Notes: generated from the sequence alone by a model not told the origin. DNA of 20,157 nt from JAPXSY01 sp034003585 (GCA_034003585.1 JAVEYH010000062.1:1-20157); one strand, 5' to 3'. Counted from the stretch's first letter, positions 6,145 to 14,358 are shown. Numbers and translations: made by a program.

Positions 6145-7176
6145 GGCCGCGAGTCCGGCCTGGATCTCGGCAAGCTGCCGCTTCAGCTTCTCGACCTGGC
6201 GCGGCACCAGCAGCGTGGCCGCGAACTCGCGCCTGGGGATCGCCGGCAGGCCGAGCACGTATTCGCCCGCGGGCACGTCTTTGGAGAGCCCGCTCTTGGG
6301 CCCGACCTGCGCGCGGTCGCCGATTTCCAGATGGCCGGAGATGCCGGCCTGGGCCCAGATCAGGCAGCCCGACCCGATGCGCGTACTGCCGGCGACGCCG
6401 GCCTGCGCGATGATCCCGCTGCAGGAACCGACCTGCACGTTGTGGCCGATCTGCACGAGATTGTCGATCTTGGTGTTGTTGCCGATCCGCGTGCGGCCGA
6501 ACCGCGCGCGGTCGATGGTGGCGTTGCACCCGACCTCGACATCATCCCCCAGTTCCACAATGCCGAGCTGCGGGATCTTGTCGATGGTGACCGTGCCGTC
6601 GGCCGCCACCTTGGGGGTGTAGCCGTATCCGTCCCCGCCGATGCGCACCCCGGAGTGCAGGATCACGCGGCGGCCGAGGATACAGCCCTCGCGCACCGTC
6701 ACCTGCGGATAGAGGTGGCACCCCTCGCCCAACGCCACCTGCCGGCCGAGGAACACCTGCGCCTCGATCACGCAGTTGTCGCCGATGACGCAGCCGTCCT
6801 CGATCACGGTATACGGCCCGACGTGAACCGAAGCGCCCAGACGCGCGTCGCGTCCGATCAAAGCGGTGGGGTGGATGCCCGGGGCGCGTTCGGGCGGGGC
6901 CGGCGCGAACCAGATTGCGGCGCGGGTGAAGGCGGCGTCGGGATCCGGGACGCGGATCACCGCGGGCGCGGGGCAGGCGCCTTGCCAGGTCGCGGGGGCC
7001 AGCACCACGCTGGCCCGGGTGGCGGCGAGCTGCGCGGCATACTTCGCGTCCTTGAAGAACGCCGCGTCACCCGGGCGGGCCGCGAAGAGACTCTCCAGCG
7101 CGCGCACCTCCACGCTCCCGTCCCCCGTCAGCGTCCCGCCGAGACGCCCGGCCAGCTCTGTCGCCGTCATGGGCAT
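6145..7176 (-). CDS. lpxD: UDP-3-O-acylglucosamine N-acyltransferase LpxD (3' end lost in gap)
   Basis: 344 residues are visible, against about 340 in E. coli LpxD, so only a few C-terminal residues are lost in the gap. LpxD transfers a 3-hydroxyacyl chain from acyl-ACP to the 2-amine of UDP-3-O-acylglucosamine, an early lipid A step in the cytoplasm. The N-terminal uridine-binding domain covers about residues 1-95. A left-handed beta-helix of hexapeptide repeats follows (IGRDARLGASVHVG and on, about 100-310), and the C-terminal helix (RQVEKLKRQLAEIQAG) is present. The expected catalytic His is H245 in QIGHNV. The ATG at 7176 overlaps the skp stop by one base (TGATG), implying translational coupling; an ATG at 7170 and a GTG at 7179 are alternatives. 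It is the last of the bamA-skp-lpxD unit. Confidence 0.95.
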
Positions 7177-7769
7177 CACTTCTTCTCGGCGCCGGCCTTC
7201 TCTTTTTCGGCCTTCTCTTTGGCCTCCTGACGGACCTTGGGATCGACGCCCATCCGTTTGAGCACCTCGTCGGTGACATCCAGTTTGGGGTCGAAATAGG
7301 CGATCGTGGTGCCGTCGAGCACGACCAGATACTTCTTCTCCTGCGCGAACTTGGAGAGGACCTCGCGGATGTCGCCCGTGACCTGCCGCAGCAGGCGGGT
7401 GTCGAGATCGCCCAGTTCGCGCTGCAGTTTCTGCATCTCCTGGCGCAGATCGCGATCCGCTTCGGCGAGCACGTCACGGTGCTTCATGGCCTTATCCTCC
7501 GCCTCGGAACGGGCCTTGTCGTTGAGCGCCGGATTGCGGGCCTCCTTCACCGCCTTTTCGTAATCGCCGCGGAGCTGCTCGAACCGGTCGCGCTGCTTGT
7601 CGAGCTTGCCCTGGAACTCTTTCTCGGTGTCCTGCATCAGCTTGCGGTCACGCTCGCGGCTCGGATGGAAACGCACGAGATCGACCATGTTGACCACCGC
7701 GGTGCCGCCCTGGGCCATCGCCATCGTGGCAGCGAAAACCGCCGCCAGTATGCCACTCTTCTGTTTCAT
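7176..7769 (-). CDS. skp: Skp/OmpH-family periplasmic chaperone
   Basis: A 197-residue protein with an N-terminal signal peptide (MKQKSGILAAVFAATMAMAQ), then a long charged, coiled-coil-forming region (about residues 40-130: LMQDTEKEFQGKLDKQRDRFEQL and on) and a beta segment KYLVVLDGTTIAYFDPKLDVTDEVLKRMG that matches the OmpH/Skp C-terminal body strand. Skp holds unfolded outer-membrane proteins in the periplasm before delivery to the Bam complex. The tail is rich in Lys/Glu/Ala (KEKAEKEKAGAEKK), an extension beyond the usual domain. The ATG at 7769 has AAGGA 5 bases upstream. It lies 9 bases after bamA and overlaps lpxD by one base, the classic bamA-skp-lpxD order. Confidence 0.93.
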   Translation of the reverse strand: MKQKSGILAAVFAATMAMAQGGTAVVNMVDLVRFHPSRERDRKLMQDTEKEFQGKLDKQRDRFEQLRGDYEKAVKEARNPALNDKARSEAEDKAMKHRDVLAEADRDLRQEMQKLQRELGDLDTRLLRQVTGDIREVLSKFAQEKKYLVVLDGTTIAYFDPKLDVTDEVLKRMGVDPKVRQEAKEKAEKEKAGAEKK

Positions 7770-7778
7770 AACCTTCCT

Positions 7779-10142
7779 TTATTCGAACCCGATCGCGAAC
7801 GAGAAGAACTCGTCATCCGTGTAACTGTCATCCTCCACCACGGGTTTGGCGAAGTCAAACCGGATGGGGAAGCCGGGGATATCGATCCGCAGGCCCACGC
7901 CCACCGAAACGCAGACGTCGGAGAGTTCCGGATCGAACACATCCTCGCCGATCGACCCGATATCCATGAAGGTCGCCACGCGCACCGCCTTGAAGACCGG
8001 CACCGTGTATTCGGCCGTAGCCATGGCCAGGGTCTGGCCGCCGATCGGGGCGTGCTTCTTGCTGCCCGCGCCGCGATAGACTTTGGGGCCGATATCGCGG
8101 TATTCGACGCCGCGCACCGTGCGCGGTCCGCCCAGGAAGAGCTTCTCATAGATCGGCACCTCGCCGCTGTAGGCGTCCACCGTTTCGAAGCGGCCGCGCA
8201 GGCTCAGCACGTGCTTGTACCAAGGCATGCGGAACCAGTGGCGGTAGTTCGCGCCGAGCTTGTAGATCTCGTTGTCGCCGATCGCGCCTTCGGAGAGTTC
8301 GCCGAACAGGGTGGTCTGATATCCCCTGGTGGGCACGAACGGCTGATCGCGCGTGTCGTGGGCCCAGTAGAGGCGGATCACGCTGTTGAGGGCGTCGCCG
8401 TATTCATCGTCCTGCCAGTTGAAATAATCGTTCTCGTCGCCGTTCCAGTTGTCCGGCGTGGAGGCGATGTCGCCGTTCGGATCGAGGTACCACTCGCCGG
8501 GTTCGACGTCGTCCATCTCCACCAGTTCCAGCGTGTAGCGCATTCCCACGCGGCCGACCTTGACCGGATAGGAGAGGCCGACCGAGCCGCCGGTGCGGAT
8601 CTCGTCGTACTCGTCAAACCAGCGCATCCGGCGGTACGCCTCGACTGTCAGCGCCAGCGGGCGGTCCAGGAACCAGGGCTCCGTCCAGGAGACCTCGGCC
8701 GTCTGCCGGCGCGAACCGACTTCAATGCCCAAACGCGCCTTCTGACCGCCGCCTGTGAAGTTCGGCCAGTTGAGGATGTCGAAATTGCTTTGGGTGATCT
8801 CCATAAAGCCCACGAGATTATCGACGCTCGAAAAGCCGGCGCCGATCATGAAGTTTCCGGTGCGCTGCTCATCCACCTCATAGACCAGGTCGCGCGTGCC
8901 GGGCTGTCCGGTCTGTTCGGTGTAGTGGCGCACGTTGGCGAAATAGCCGAGGTTCTTCAGGCGGTTCTCGCTGCGTTCGATGCGCGGCTCGTTCATGATC
9001 TCGCCGGGGTTGACCAGCACCTCGCGGCGGATGACCTTGTCCCGGGTCTTGTTGTTGCCGCGGATCACGATGTTGCGGATGTAGACCAGCTCGCCCTCGC
9101 GCACGTCGAACGTGATCGCCATGCGGCCCGGCTTGCCCGGCACCGTTTCCTTCACCGGCCGCACGATCGTGTCCACATACCCGCGCGAGCCGTAATAGTC
9201 GCGGATATCCTTGGCCGCGTCATCGATCGCCTGACGGCCCGCCAGGTCTTCGGCCTTCAGCCGGGAGGAGGCGAGCACCTCCCGTTCCGGGAAGAGCTTC
9301 ACGTTGCGGATCGCAGTGCCCTCCACATGATACACGTCCCCCTCGGTCACGGCGAAGATCACATCCACCTTCTCTTTGCCGACCTTCTCCATCACCGGCG
9401 AAGCCACTTTGGCGTCGAGGTAGCCGCGGTTCTGATAGACCTCCTCGGCCTGCTGGCGCGCGTCCTCCAGATCCTGCCGCGAAACCGGCGTGTCGGTGAA
9501 CCAGCCGCGCGGATCGTACCACGGCCGCTGGCCGAACGAGGAGCGCAGGTCCGATTCCGGAATGGAGGTGTTTCCGGTGAACCGGTACGCGCGGATCTTG
9601 GCGCGCTCGCCCTCCTCGATCGTCAGGGTGACATTCGCGAAACCGGCGCTACCCTCAATGGGGGTGATGGCCATGCCGATCTTGACATCCGGGAAGTACT
9701 TTTTCACGTATTCGTCACGGACTTTGGAAACTTTGGTCGACAGGATCGGCTCGTCGATGTAATCGCCGCTCTTGAGCTCCGTGAGTTTGCGGATTTTGCT
9801 CTCGCTCAGATAGTCCGCGCCCTGGATGGCCAGCGGCTCCTGAAACCGGTGCCGGCGGCGCACCACGTAGATCACGCGGACCCCGCCCCCGGTTTTTTCC
9901 AGCTCCACGCCCGCGTACCCGTACCGGCCGGTATCCAGCAACGCGCGCACATCTTTGGAGAGCGCCTCCTGCGAGAGCTCCGAACCCGCAGCGACCCCGC
10001 AGACCGACAGCACATCCGAGGCATCCGTCCCGAGCTGGTCGAGCACCCGGACCTGAACTTCTTTCACCGTGTTATCGGCCGCCAGAACCCAGCCCGCGGC
10101 CAAGACCGCCACCGCCAACCACGCGCGCATCGCTTTACCCAT
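7779..10142 (-). CDS. bamA: Outer-membrane protein assembly factor BamA
   Basis: A 787-residue protein, close to E. coli BamA (810). A signal peptide (MRAWLAVAVLAAGWVLA) is followed by about five POTRA domains (roughly residues 25-425) and a 16-strand barrel of the bacterial surface antigen family to the end. The loop 6 motif is present as VRGVEYRDIGP (about residue 676); the usual form is VRGF/Y. BamA folds and inserts beta-barrel proteins into the outer membrane. I chose the ATG at 10142 because AGGAG sits 6 bases upstream and it leads directly into the signal peptide; the open frame continues upstream to 10502 only through repeat DNA. The last residues are FSFAIGFE, so Phe is penultimate rather than terminal, which is slightly unusual for a beta-signal. 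Confidence 0.96.
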   Translation of the reverse strand: MGKAMRAWLAVAVLAAGWVLAADNTVKEVQVRVLDQLGTDASDVLSVCGVAAGSELSQEALSKDVRALLDTGRYGYAGVELEKTGGGVRVIYVVRRRHRFQEPLAIQGADYLSESKIRKLTELKSGDYIDEPILSTKVSKVRDEYVKKYFPDVKIGMAITPIEGSAGFANVTLTIEEGERAKIRAYRFTGNTSIPESDLRSSFGQRPWYDPRGWFTDTPVSRQDLEDARQQAEEVYQNRGYLDAKVASPVMEKVGKEKVDVIFAVTEGDVYHVEGTAIRNVKLFPEREVLASSRLKAEDLAGRQAIDDAAKDIRDYYGSRGYVDTIVRPVKETVPGKPGRMAITFDVREGELVYIRNIVIRGNNKTRDKVIRREVLVNPGEIMNEPRIERSENRLKNLGYFANVRHYTEQTGQPGTRDLVYEVDEQRTGNFMIGAGFSSVDNLVGFMEITQSNFDILNWPNFTGGGQKARLGIEVGSRRQTAEVSWTEPWFLDRPLALTVEAYRRMRWFDEYDEIRTGGSVGLSYPVKVGRVGMRYTLELVEMDDVEPGEWYLDPNGDIASTPDNWNGDENDYFNWQDDEYGDALNSVIRLYWAHDTRDQPFVPTRGYQTTLFGELSEGAIGDNEIYKLGANYRHWFRMPWYKHVLSLRGRFETVDAYSGEVPIYEKLFLGGPRTVRGVEYRDIGPKVYRGAGSKKHAPIGGQTLAMATAEYTVPVFKAVRVATFMDIGSIGEDVFDPELSDVCVSVGVGLRIDIPGFPIRFDFAKPVVEDDSYTDDEFFSFAIGFE

Positions 10143-10296
10143 TTTCCGCTCCTCATCCCATTCAAGCAAACGTCCCAGCCCCGCCGCAACGGCGGGCCGC
10201 CGCCATACCGGAGGCACGGCCGCGGGAAATCCGGTTTCACATGAGAGTGCGAAAATTAAACCGCATCCTGCGGCAAAACACAAGCCCGTTCGTCGG

Positions 10297-10333
10297 GGGC
10301 GCGATTCCGTTTCGTGGAAACGGAATCGCGCCC
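10297..10333. repeat. Long three-base-loop hairpin upstream of bamA
   Basis: Perfect 17-bp stem: GGGCGCGATTCCGTTTC at 10297-10313, loop GTG, GAAACGGAATCGCGCCC at 10317-10333. The core GATTCCGTTTC is identical to the hairpin at 2597-2631, while the outer stem has changed on both arms together (GGTGT/ACACC there, GGGCGC/GCGCCC here). The loop also differs (AAC and GTG). Confidence 0.88.
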
Positions 10334-10339
10334 GAAGGC

Positions 10340-10367
10340 GGAGTGAGGAATCAGGAGTTCGGCGTTT
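10340..10367. repeat. Heptamer tandem array 7 (GGAGTGA-type units)
   Basis: Four 7-base units: GGAGTGA, GGAATCA, GGAGTTC, GGCGTTT. The first three match the reverse complement of array 4, and the fourth resembles the GCGTT family, so this array joins the two unit types. Confidence 0.65.
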
Positions 10368-10433
10368 CTGGAATCCCGGGCGCCGAGCGTCGTGTCTCGG
10401 GCGTCGAAATAAGGATAGGGCGTTTTCGCAAAA

Positions 10434-10513
10434 GGTGTGACCGTTCCGGGTAGGGACACCTCGGGGAACCTTCCCCACCGACCGTCGGACCTCGGCCACC
10501 AAAGAATGGAAAC
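10434..10513. repeat. Dispersed intergenic element, internally deleted copy
   Basis: This copy shares left (ACCGTTCCGGGTAGGGA) and right (ACCGAC, TCGGACCTCGGCCAC, TGGAAAC) parts with 2449-2552 but lacks about 26 central bases, which removes one arm of each hairpin. It ends five bases before the stop codon of the TPR membrane protein gene. Confidence 0.65.
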
Positions 10514-10517
10514 CGAT

Positions 10518-13500
10518 CTATCTCGCGGTCCCGATCCGTCCGGCTTCCGCGCGCAGACGCCGCGCCTCGCGGCGGTCGGCCGGGGAGAGGCCGGAAGCGG
10601 CCTCCAGCGCCGCCGCGGCCCGCAGGGCGCCCGCGCCATCGCCGCGGGCCAAGGCCAGCATGCCGTCCACCAGGCAGAGCCGGGGATCCGCGGGCTGGAT
10701 CGCGCGCGCGCGGGCCAAAGCCTCTTCCGCCTCCGCGGCGCGTCCGCCGACGGCCAGCACATAGGCCAGGGTGCCCCACCCCTCATAGCGCGCGGGCGCG
10801 CGGGCCGTGGCCTGACGCGCCACAGCCTCCGCCCGCTCCAGTTTGCGGATGCGGCAGAGGGCCTGGGCGTAATTGTTCAGCGCCGCGAGGGCGGGCTCGG
10901 GCGCCGCGACACTCCGGGCGAGATAGGTTTCCGCATCGCCGTACTCGCCCTGCTCCAGCCGGATCGAGCCCATGATGTAGTTGGCGAACGGATGTTCGGG
11001 AAACCGGCGCAACACGGTGAGGGCATGGGCTTCGGCCGCCTTCTGGTCCTCGAGCGCCACGTCCAGCTTCAGCAGCACCTCCTGCAGCGCATGCACATCC
11101 GGCCGCAGCAGCGAGGCGCGGTGAAAGCAGAGCCGCGCGTTCGAATATCCCGCCTTGCCCTTGCCCTGCCAGATCCGGCCCTGGATCACCTGCGCGAAAT
11201 AGGCGTCCGCACCGGAGCCAGCCTTCGCCAGCTTGGGCAGCAGCTTGGCCTCCACGGAGGCGCTCTCCTGTTGTTCGATCATCACCATGGCCAGCATGGC
11301 CAGCGTCATGGGGGTCGCGTCCGCCGCTTCGGCCAGATCCTGCAGCAGCACGCGGGCGCGCGGCAGATCGCCCGCCGCCAGATACAGCGCGGCCCAATCC
11401 AGACGCAATTGCCGTTCCGGCACACCGGAAGCCTCGCCCTGCTCCAGAATCCGGCGCGCGTCCTCCACGGTGTTCCGCTGCAGCGCCAGCCGCGTCAGCC
11501 CGGAAATCGCGGCCGTGTTGCGGGGATCGTGCTCCAGCGCGCGGCGGTACTCCTCCGCGCTCTTGGCGTAATCCCCGCGCAACGCGTGCACCGAGGCCAT
11601 CAGCGTGGTGAGCGCGGCGCGTTTTTCCTCGTCCTCCTGCACCGCATACGCGCCGCGCAGCCCGGCGAGCACGGAACCGGGGCTGCTGGAGATCGCCCAG
11701 GCCCAGCCCATCCGCACAAACAGCCCGTAGTTGCGCACATACCCGAAAAAGCGGCTCAGCGACCACAACCCGTACCGGTCAGAGGGGTTTTCCACCTTGC
11801 GCCGGAGCTGCGCCTCGACCGCATCCTTCATCTCGGGGTGGAAGCCGCGCGAGACCAGCTCAAAGAGGTTCAGCAGCGTGCTGATGTTCTCGGGCCAGAA
11901 CGCGCGGGCCTGGAGATAGGCGGTGAAGGCCTCCTCCGGTTTGCCCAGATCGTCGAGCATGACCCCGAGGTTGTTGGCCGTCAGGGAGAGATGCTGCCGC
12001 AGGGCTTTGCGGTACCGGAAAGCGAGCTGACGCGGCTCGCCGTCGCCCGCCTCGGCAAACGGCTTCCATGCCTGCCAGAACGCCTCGTGCGCGCGCAGCG
12101 CCGCGATCCCTTCCCCGGGGTTCACGGACCGCCTGCCCCCGAAAAAGAGCCGCTCCGGCACCGGGGTCCACTCCGCGGCGTACCACAGGTCAGGCACCCC
12201 CATGCATACCGCCCGCCTGCCGATGTCCTGCTCGCCCGCGAAGAGATCGTCGATGAAAAGATGCAGGCTGAAGCTCCCCAGGCTCCGGGCTTTGAGCCGG
12301 GTGCGCTCGGAGAGGGACGGATCGTTGGCGAAGGCCGTGACCAGCCGCGCCACATACCGCGGCTCGCGGGCGCGGTACGGGCAGATCAGCCGCACGGGTA
12401 TCCGCTTCTCATGCGCGCGGATCAGCAGGTGCGGGTCCAGAATGCCGTTGGAGACGATCCAGCTCCGCCCGTCCAACCCTTCCAGCGCGGCGTCCGCCGC
12501 ACGGTCGGCGAACCCGCCCCGGTCGCGCACCAGCCCGCGCGCGTTCCGCGCCGCGCCCAGCGCGATCATCCCGCACAGCGCGGGCACGGCCAGAAGGGCG
12601 AGCGCGCGGCCCGCCGCGAACACCTGCGGGGGCGGCTCCTCTTCCGCATCCCCCTCCTCCTCCTCCGCCGCCGCAACGCCAACCTCCCCGAACTCGCGCG
12701 GGACCTCCGTGTCCAGCGGATCGGCCAGAACCGCCAACGCCCTCCAGGATGCTGCCAGCAGGCCGATGCCCAGGCCCGAGAGCGCGTAGGTCACCGCCGG
12801 GACCGCGCCGCGGGAGGCCATCACCCCCCACGGCGTGAAGGAGACGTTCCAGAGCATGAGGCCCGCGAACACGGTCAGCACCACGCTCAGAATGAGCAGA
12901 CTCCACGACCGCCGGTTGTCCAGCGTGCGGAAGGCCGCAAAGAAGGAGAGGCCGGCGCTGACCACGCCCAGCACCAGCACCGGGAACCAGAGCTGCCGCG
13001 GAAACACTCCGGTCATATTCTCGAGCTGATCGCGGAAAACCAGGACCGCCACGCGCAGCAGGGCCGCCGCGTCCGGCGTCACGCCGTCCGCCCGCAGCAT
13101 GCCGTGCGCCGCCCACCCGTGGACGCCCACAAAAAGGAGCAGCGCCGCCGCGGCAGCGGCCGTCAGGCGCCCGATGCGGCACCACTCGATCTTCCACTCG
13201 GTGATCACCGCCGCCGCGGCCAGAAACGGCGCGGCCAGCAGGAACCGGTGCGACTCGGCCATGCCCGCGCCGCACAACGCGCCGAAGAGCAGCAGCCAGC
13301 CGATCTTTTGCGAGCGCGAATAGACGGTCAGCGTATAGGCGCAGGCCATCAGCCCCGCCGCGTCGAAAATCTCGGGGCCGAACCGCGTGGCCGCCTGCCA
13401 GACCGGCAGGCTGGTCGCGACCGCGGCCGCGGCCACCATGCCGCCGAAGCGGGCGTTGCGCGGCGCATGGGTGACCGCCGAATCCTCCCGCATCATCTCG

Positions 13501-13826
13501 AAGACCAGAAACCAGACCAGCTTGTAGGCCCAACCCGCCATCAGCGCGCCGGCGATCACCGCGAGCGCGTTCAGCCGGAGCGCCAGGGTGCCCCAAGGCA
13601 GGGAGGCCGCCAGACGGCCGAGAGCGGTGAGCAGCGGCCGGACGGGTTCCTCGCGCACATCGAGACCGGAAGCCCAGGCGATCCACGCCGCGGAGCGCCC
13701 CGGAAAGGCCGAACCGGACATCGTGAAGGCGTACCCCAGCAGCGCCGCGCCGGCCAGCCATAAAAAAGTCACGCGCGACCGACGCAGCCGGCCGCGCGTG
13801 ATGGGACGAAACTCGAGAAACAACAT
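10518..13826 (-). CDS. DUF2723-like multi-pass membrane protein with C-terminal TPR domain
   Basis: A 1102-residue protein. The N-terminal 390 residues carry about ten hydrophobic segments. The first periplasmic region and second helix (LLTALGRLAASLPWGTLALRLNALAVIAGAL) match the DUF2723 pattern, a family related to GT-C protein O-mannosyltransferases. The usual WDSGEF and HPPGTPLY motifs align with GRSAAW and REEPVRPLL, so the acidic residues expected for catalysis are missing. An acidic linker (AAAEEEEGDAEEEPPP) follows, one more membrane segment, then a large soluble region. From about residue 640 this consists of tetratricopeptide repeats, for example ANNLGVMLDDLGKPEEAFTAYLQARAFWPEN and YAKSAEEYRRALEHDPRN. 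The ATG at 13826 has AGGG 8 bases upstream and follows the PEP-CTERM gene by 10 bases. A role in handling or modifying the co-transcribed surface proteins is an inference. Confidence 0.7.
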   Translation of the reverse strand: MLFLEFRPITRGRLRRSRVTFLWLAGAALLGYAFTMSGSAFPGRSAAWIAWASGLDVREEPVRPLLTALGRLAASLPWGTLALRLNALAVIAGALMAGWAYKLVWFLVFEMMREDSAVTHAPRNARFGGMVAAAAVATSLPVWQAATRFGPEIFDAAGLMACAYTLTVYSRSQKIGWLLLFGALCGAGMAESHRFLLAAPFLAAAAVITEWKIEWCRIGRLTAAAAAALLLFVGVHGWAAHGMLRADGVTPDAAALLRVAVLVFRDQLENMTGVFPRQLWFPVLVLGVVSAGLSFFAAFRTLDNRRSWSLLILSVVLTVFAGLMLWNVSFTPWGVMASRGAVPAVTYALSGLGIGLLAASWRALAVLADPLDTEVPREFGEVGVAAAEEEEGDAEEEPPPQVFAAGRALALLAVPALCGMIALGAARNARGLVRDRGGFADRAADAALEGLDGRSWIVSNGILDPHLLIRAHEKRIPVRLICPYRAREPRYVARLVTAFANDPSLSERTRLKARSLGSFSLHLFIDDLFAGEQDIGRRAVCMGVPDLWYAAEWTPVPERLFFGGRRSVNPGEGIAALRAHEAFWQAWKPFAEAGDGEPRQLAFRYRKALRQHLSLTANNLGVMLDDLGKPEEAFTAYLQARAFWPENISTLLNLFELVSRGFHPEMKDAVEAQLRRKVENPSDRYGLWSLSRFFGYVRNYGLFVRMGWAWAISSSPGSVLAGLRGAYAVQEDEEKRAALTTLMASVHALRGDYAKSAEEYRRALEHDPRNTAAISGLTRLALQRNTVEDARRILEQGEASGVPERQLRLDWAALYLAAGDLPRARVLLQDLAEAADATPMTLAMLAMVMIEQQESASVEAKLLPKLAKAGSGADAYFAQVIQGRIWQGKGKAGYSNARLCFHRASLLRPDVHALQEVLLKLDVALEDQKAAEAHALTVLRRFPEHPFANYIMGSIRLEQGEYGDAETYLARSVAAPEPALAALNNYAQALCRIRKLERAEAVARQATARAPARYEGWGTLAYVLAVGGRAAEAEEALARARAIQPADPRLCLVDGMLALARGDGAGALRAAAALEAASGLSPADRREARRLRAEAGRIGTAR

Positions 13827-13836
13827 CGTTTTTACC

Positions 13837-14358
13837 CTACGCGCGCCGTCTGCGGCGCAGCGCGATCGCCGCCGCGCCCATTGCCAGCAGCAGCGCCGAG
13901 CCGGGTTCGGGAACCGGGGCCCACGGGCTGAACGCATCCGGCGCGAAAGACCCGAGCGCAGGCGTCATCTCATCCGGCGAGAAGGCCTGCCACGTCGTAT
14001 CGTTGTAAGCGAGCGCATCCGTGCTGTACGAGAATTGGGTGCCCGCATCATTGAAGAGGACCACATAATAGGCTCCTTCAGAACGGGGGGTTTCGTCCGT
14101 GGTGCTCTGCTCCCAGATGCCGCCCGAGGTGATGGGCGGACTGCCCGTCACAGGCGTGCCCAACGTCTCCCCGTTGGAAAGGGTGCCCGAGGCGTAAACC
14201 GGCGCCTCGCCGCCGGCGATGTAGACCAGCACGGCCGAGCCGACGTCTTCATAACTCAGGCTGCCGTATCCGTCTGTGGCCCAGTGGATCACCACGGCCT
14301 GGGAGGCCCAAGCCATACCGAGCGCCAACACCAGCGCAATCCAACATGTTTTTTTCAT
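13837..14358 (-). CDS. PEP-CTERM sorting-domain surface protein
   Basis: A 173-residue secreted protein with an N-terminal signal peptide (MKKTCWIALVLALGMAWASQA). The C-terminus has the tripartite PEP-CTERM signal: VPEP, a hydrophobic helix (GSALLLAMGAAAIAL) and an Arg cluster (RRRRRA). Such proteins are cleaved and anchored at the cell envelope by an exosortase, which is not encoded in this window. The middle is Ser/Thr/Gly-rich with predicted beta structure (GSAVLVYIAGG, AYYVVLFNDAGTQFSYS) and no recognised catalytic motif. It is the fourth gene of a tightly spaced five-gene unit, 29 bases after the 279-codon gene's product region (stop at 14388) and 10 bases before the large membrane protein. 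Confidence 0.88.
   Translation of the reverse strand: MKKTCWIALVLALGMAWASQAVVIHWATDGYGSLSYEDVGSAVLVYIAGGEAPVYASGTLSNGETLGTPVTGSPPITSGGIWEQSTTDETPRSEGAYYVVLFNDAGTQFSYSTDALAYNDTTWQAFSPDEMTPALGSFAPDAFSPWAPVPEPGSALLLAMGAAAIALRRRRRA

Larger units (their letters stand above)
10143..10517. other. Repeat-rich intergenic region upstream of bamA
   Basis: These 375 bases have no supported gene. From bamA outward they contain a small inverted repeat CCGCATCCTGCGG (10261-10273), a 17-bp hairpin (10297-10333), heptamer array 7 (10340-10367) and a truncated copy of the dispersed element (10434-10513). A weak promoter-like pair for bamA is visible on the minus strand near 10254-10283 (TTGTGT, then TTAATT), but the match is too poor to call. 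Confidence 0.7.

Noticed and set aside
4642..7179. A single LpxD-GspF fusion protein reading through the N gap
   Set aside because: The frame is continuous only because 100 unknown bases happen not to encode stops. gspF has its own ATG, ribosome binding site and conserved N-terminus.
7479..10244. A very long open frame on the plus strand opposite bamA (over 900 codons)
   Set aside because: It is the antisense shadow of a confidently identified gene in GC-rich DNA. Its translation is rich in His/Arg/Asp/Ala without domain structure or a signal.
10143..10502. An N-terminal extension of BamA of about 120 residues
   Set aside because: The extension is translated repeat DNA, and a signal peptide with a good ribosome binding site begins at 10142.
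10437..13763. A long open frame on the plus strand opposite the TPR membrane protein (over 1,100 codons)
   Set aside because: Same reason: its translation is a compositional shadow (Arg/Gln/His-rich), while the minus strand encodes clear membrane helices and TPRs.
13837..14358. An exosortase gene near the PEP-CTERM protein
   Set aside because: No protein in the window shows the exosortase Cys/Arg/His membrane pattern. The DUF2723-like protein is a different family.
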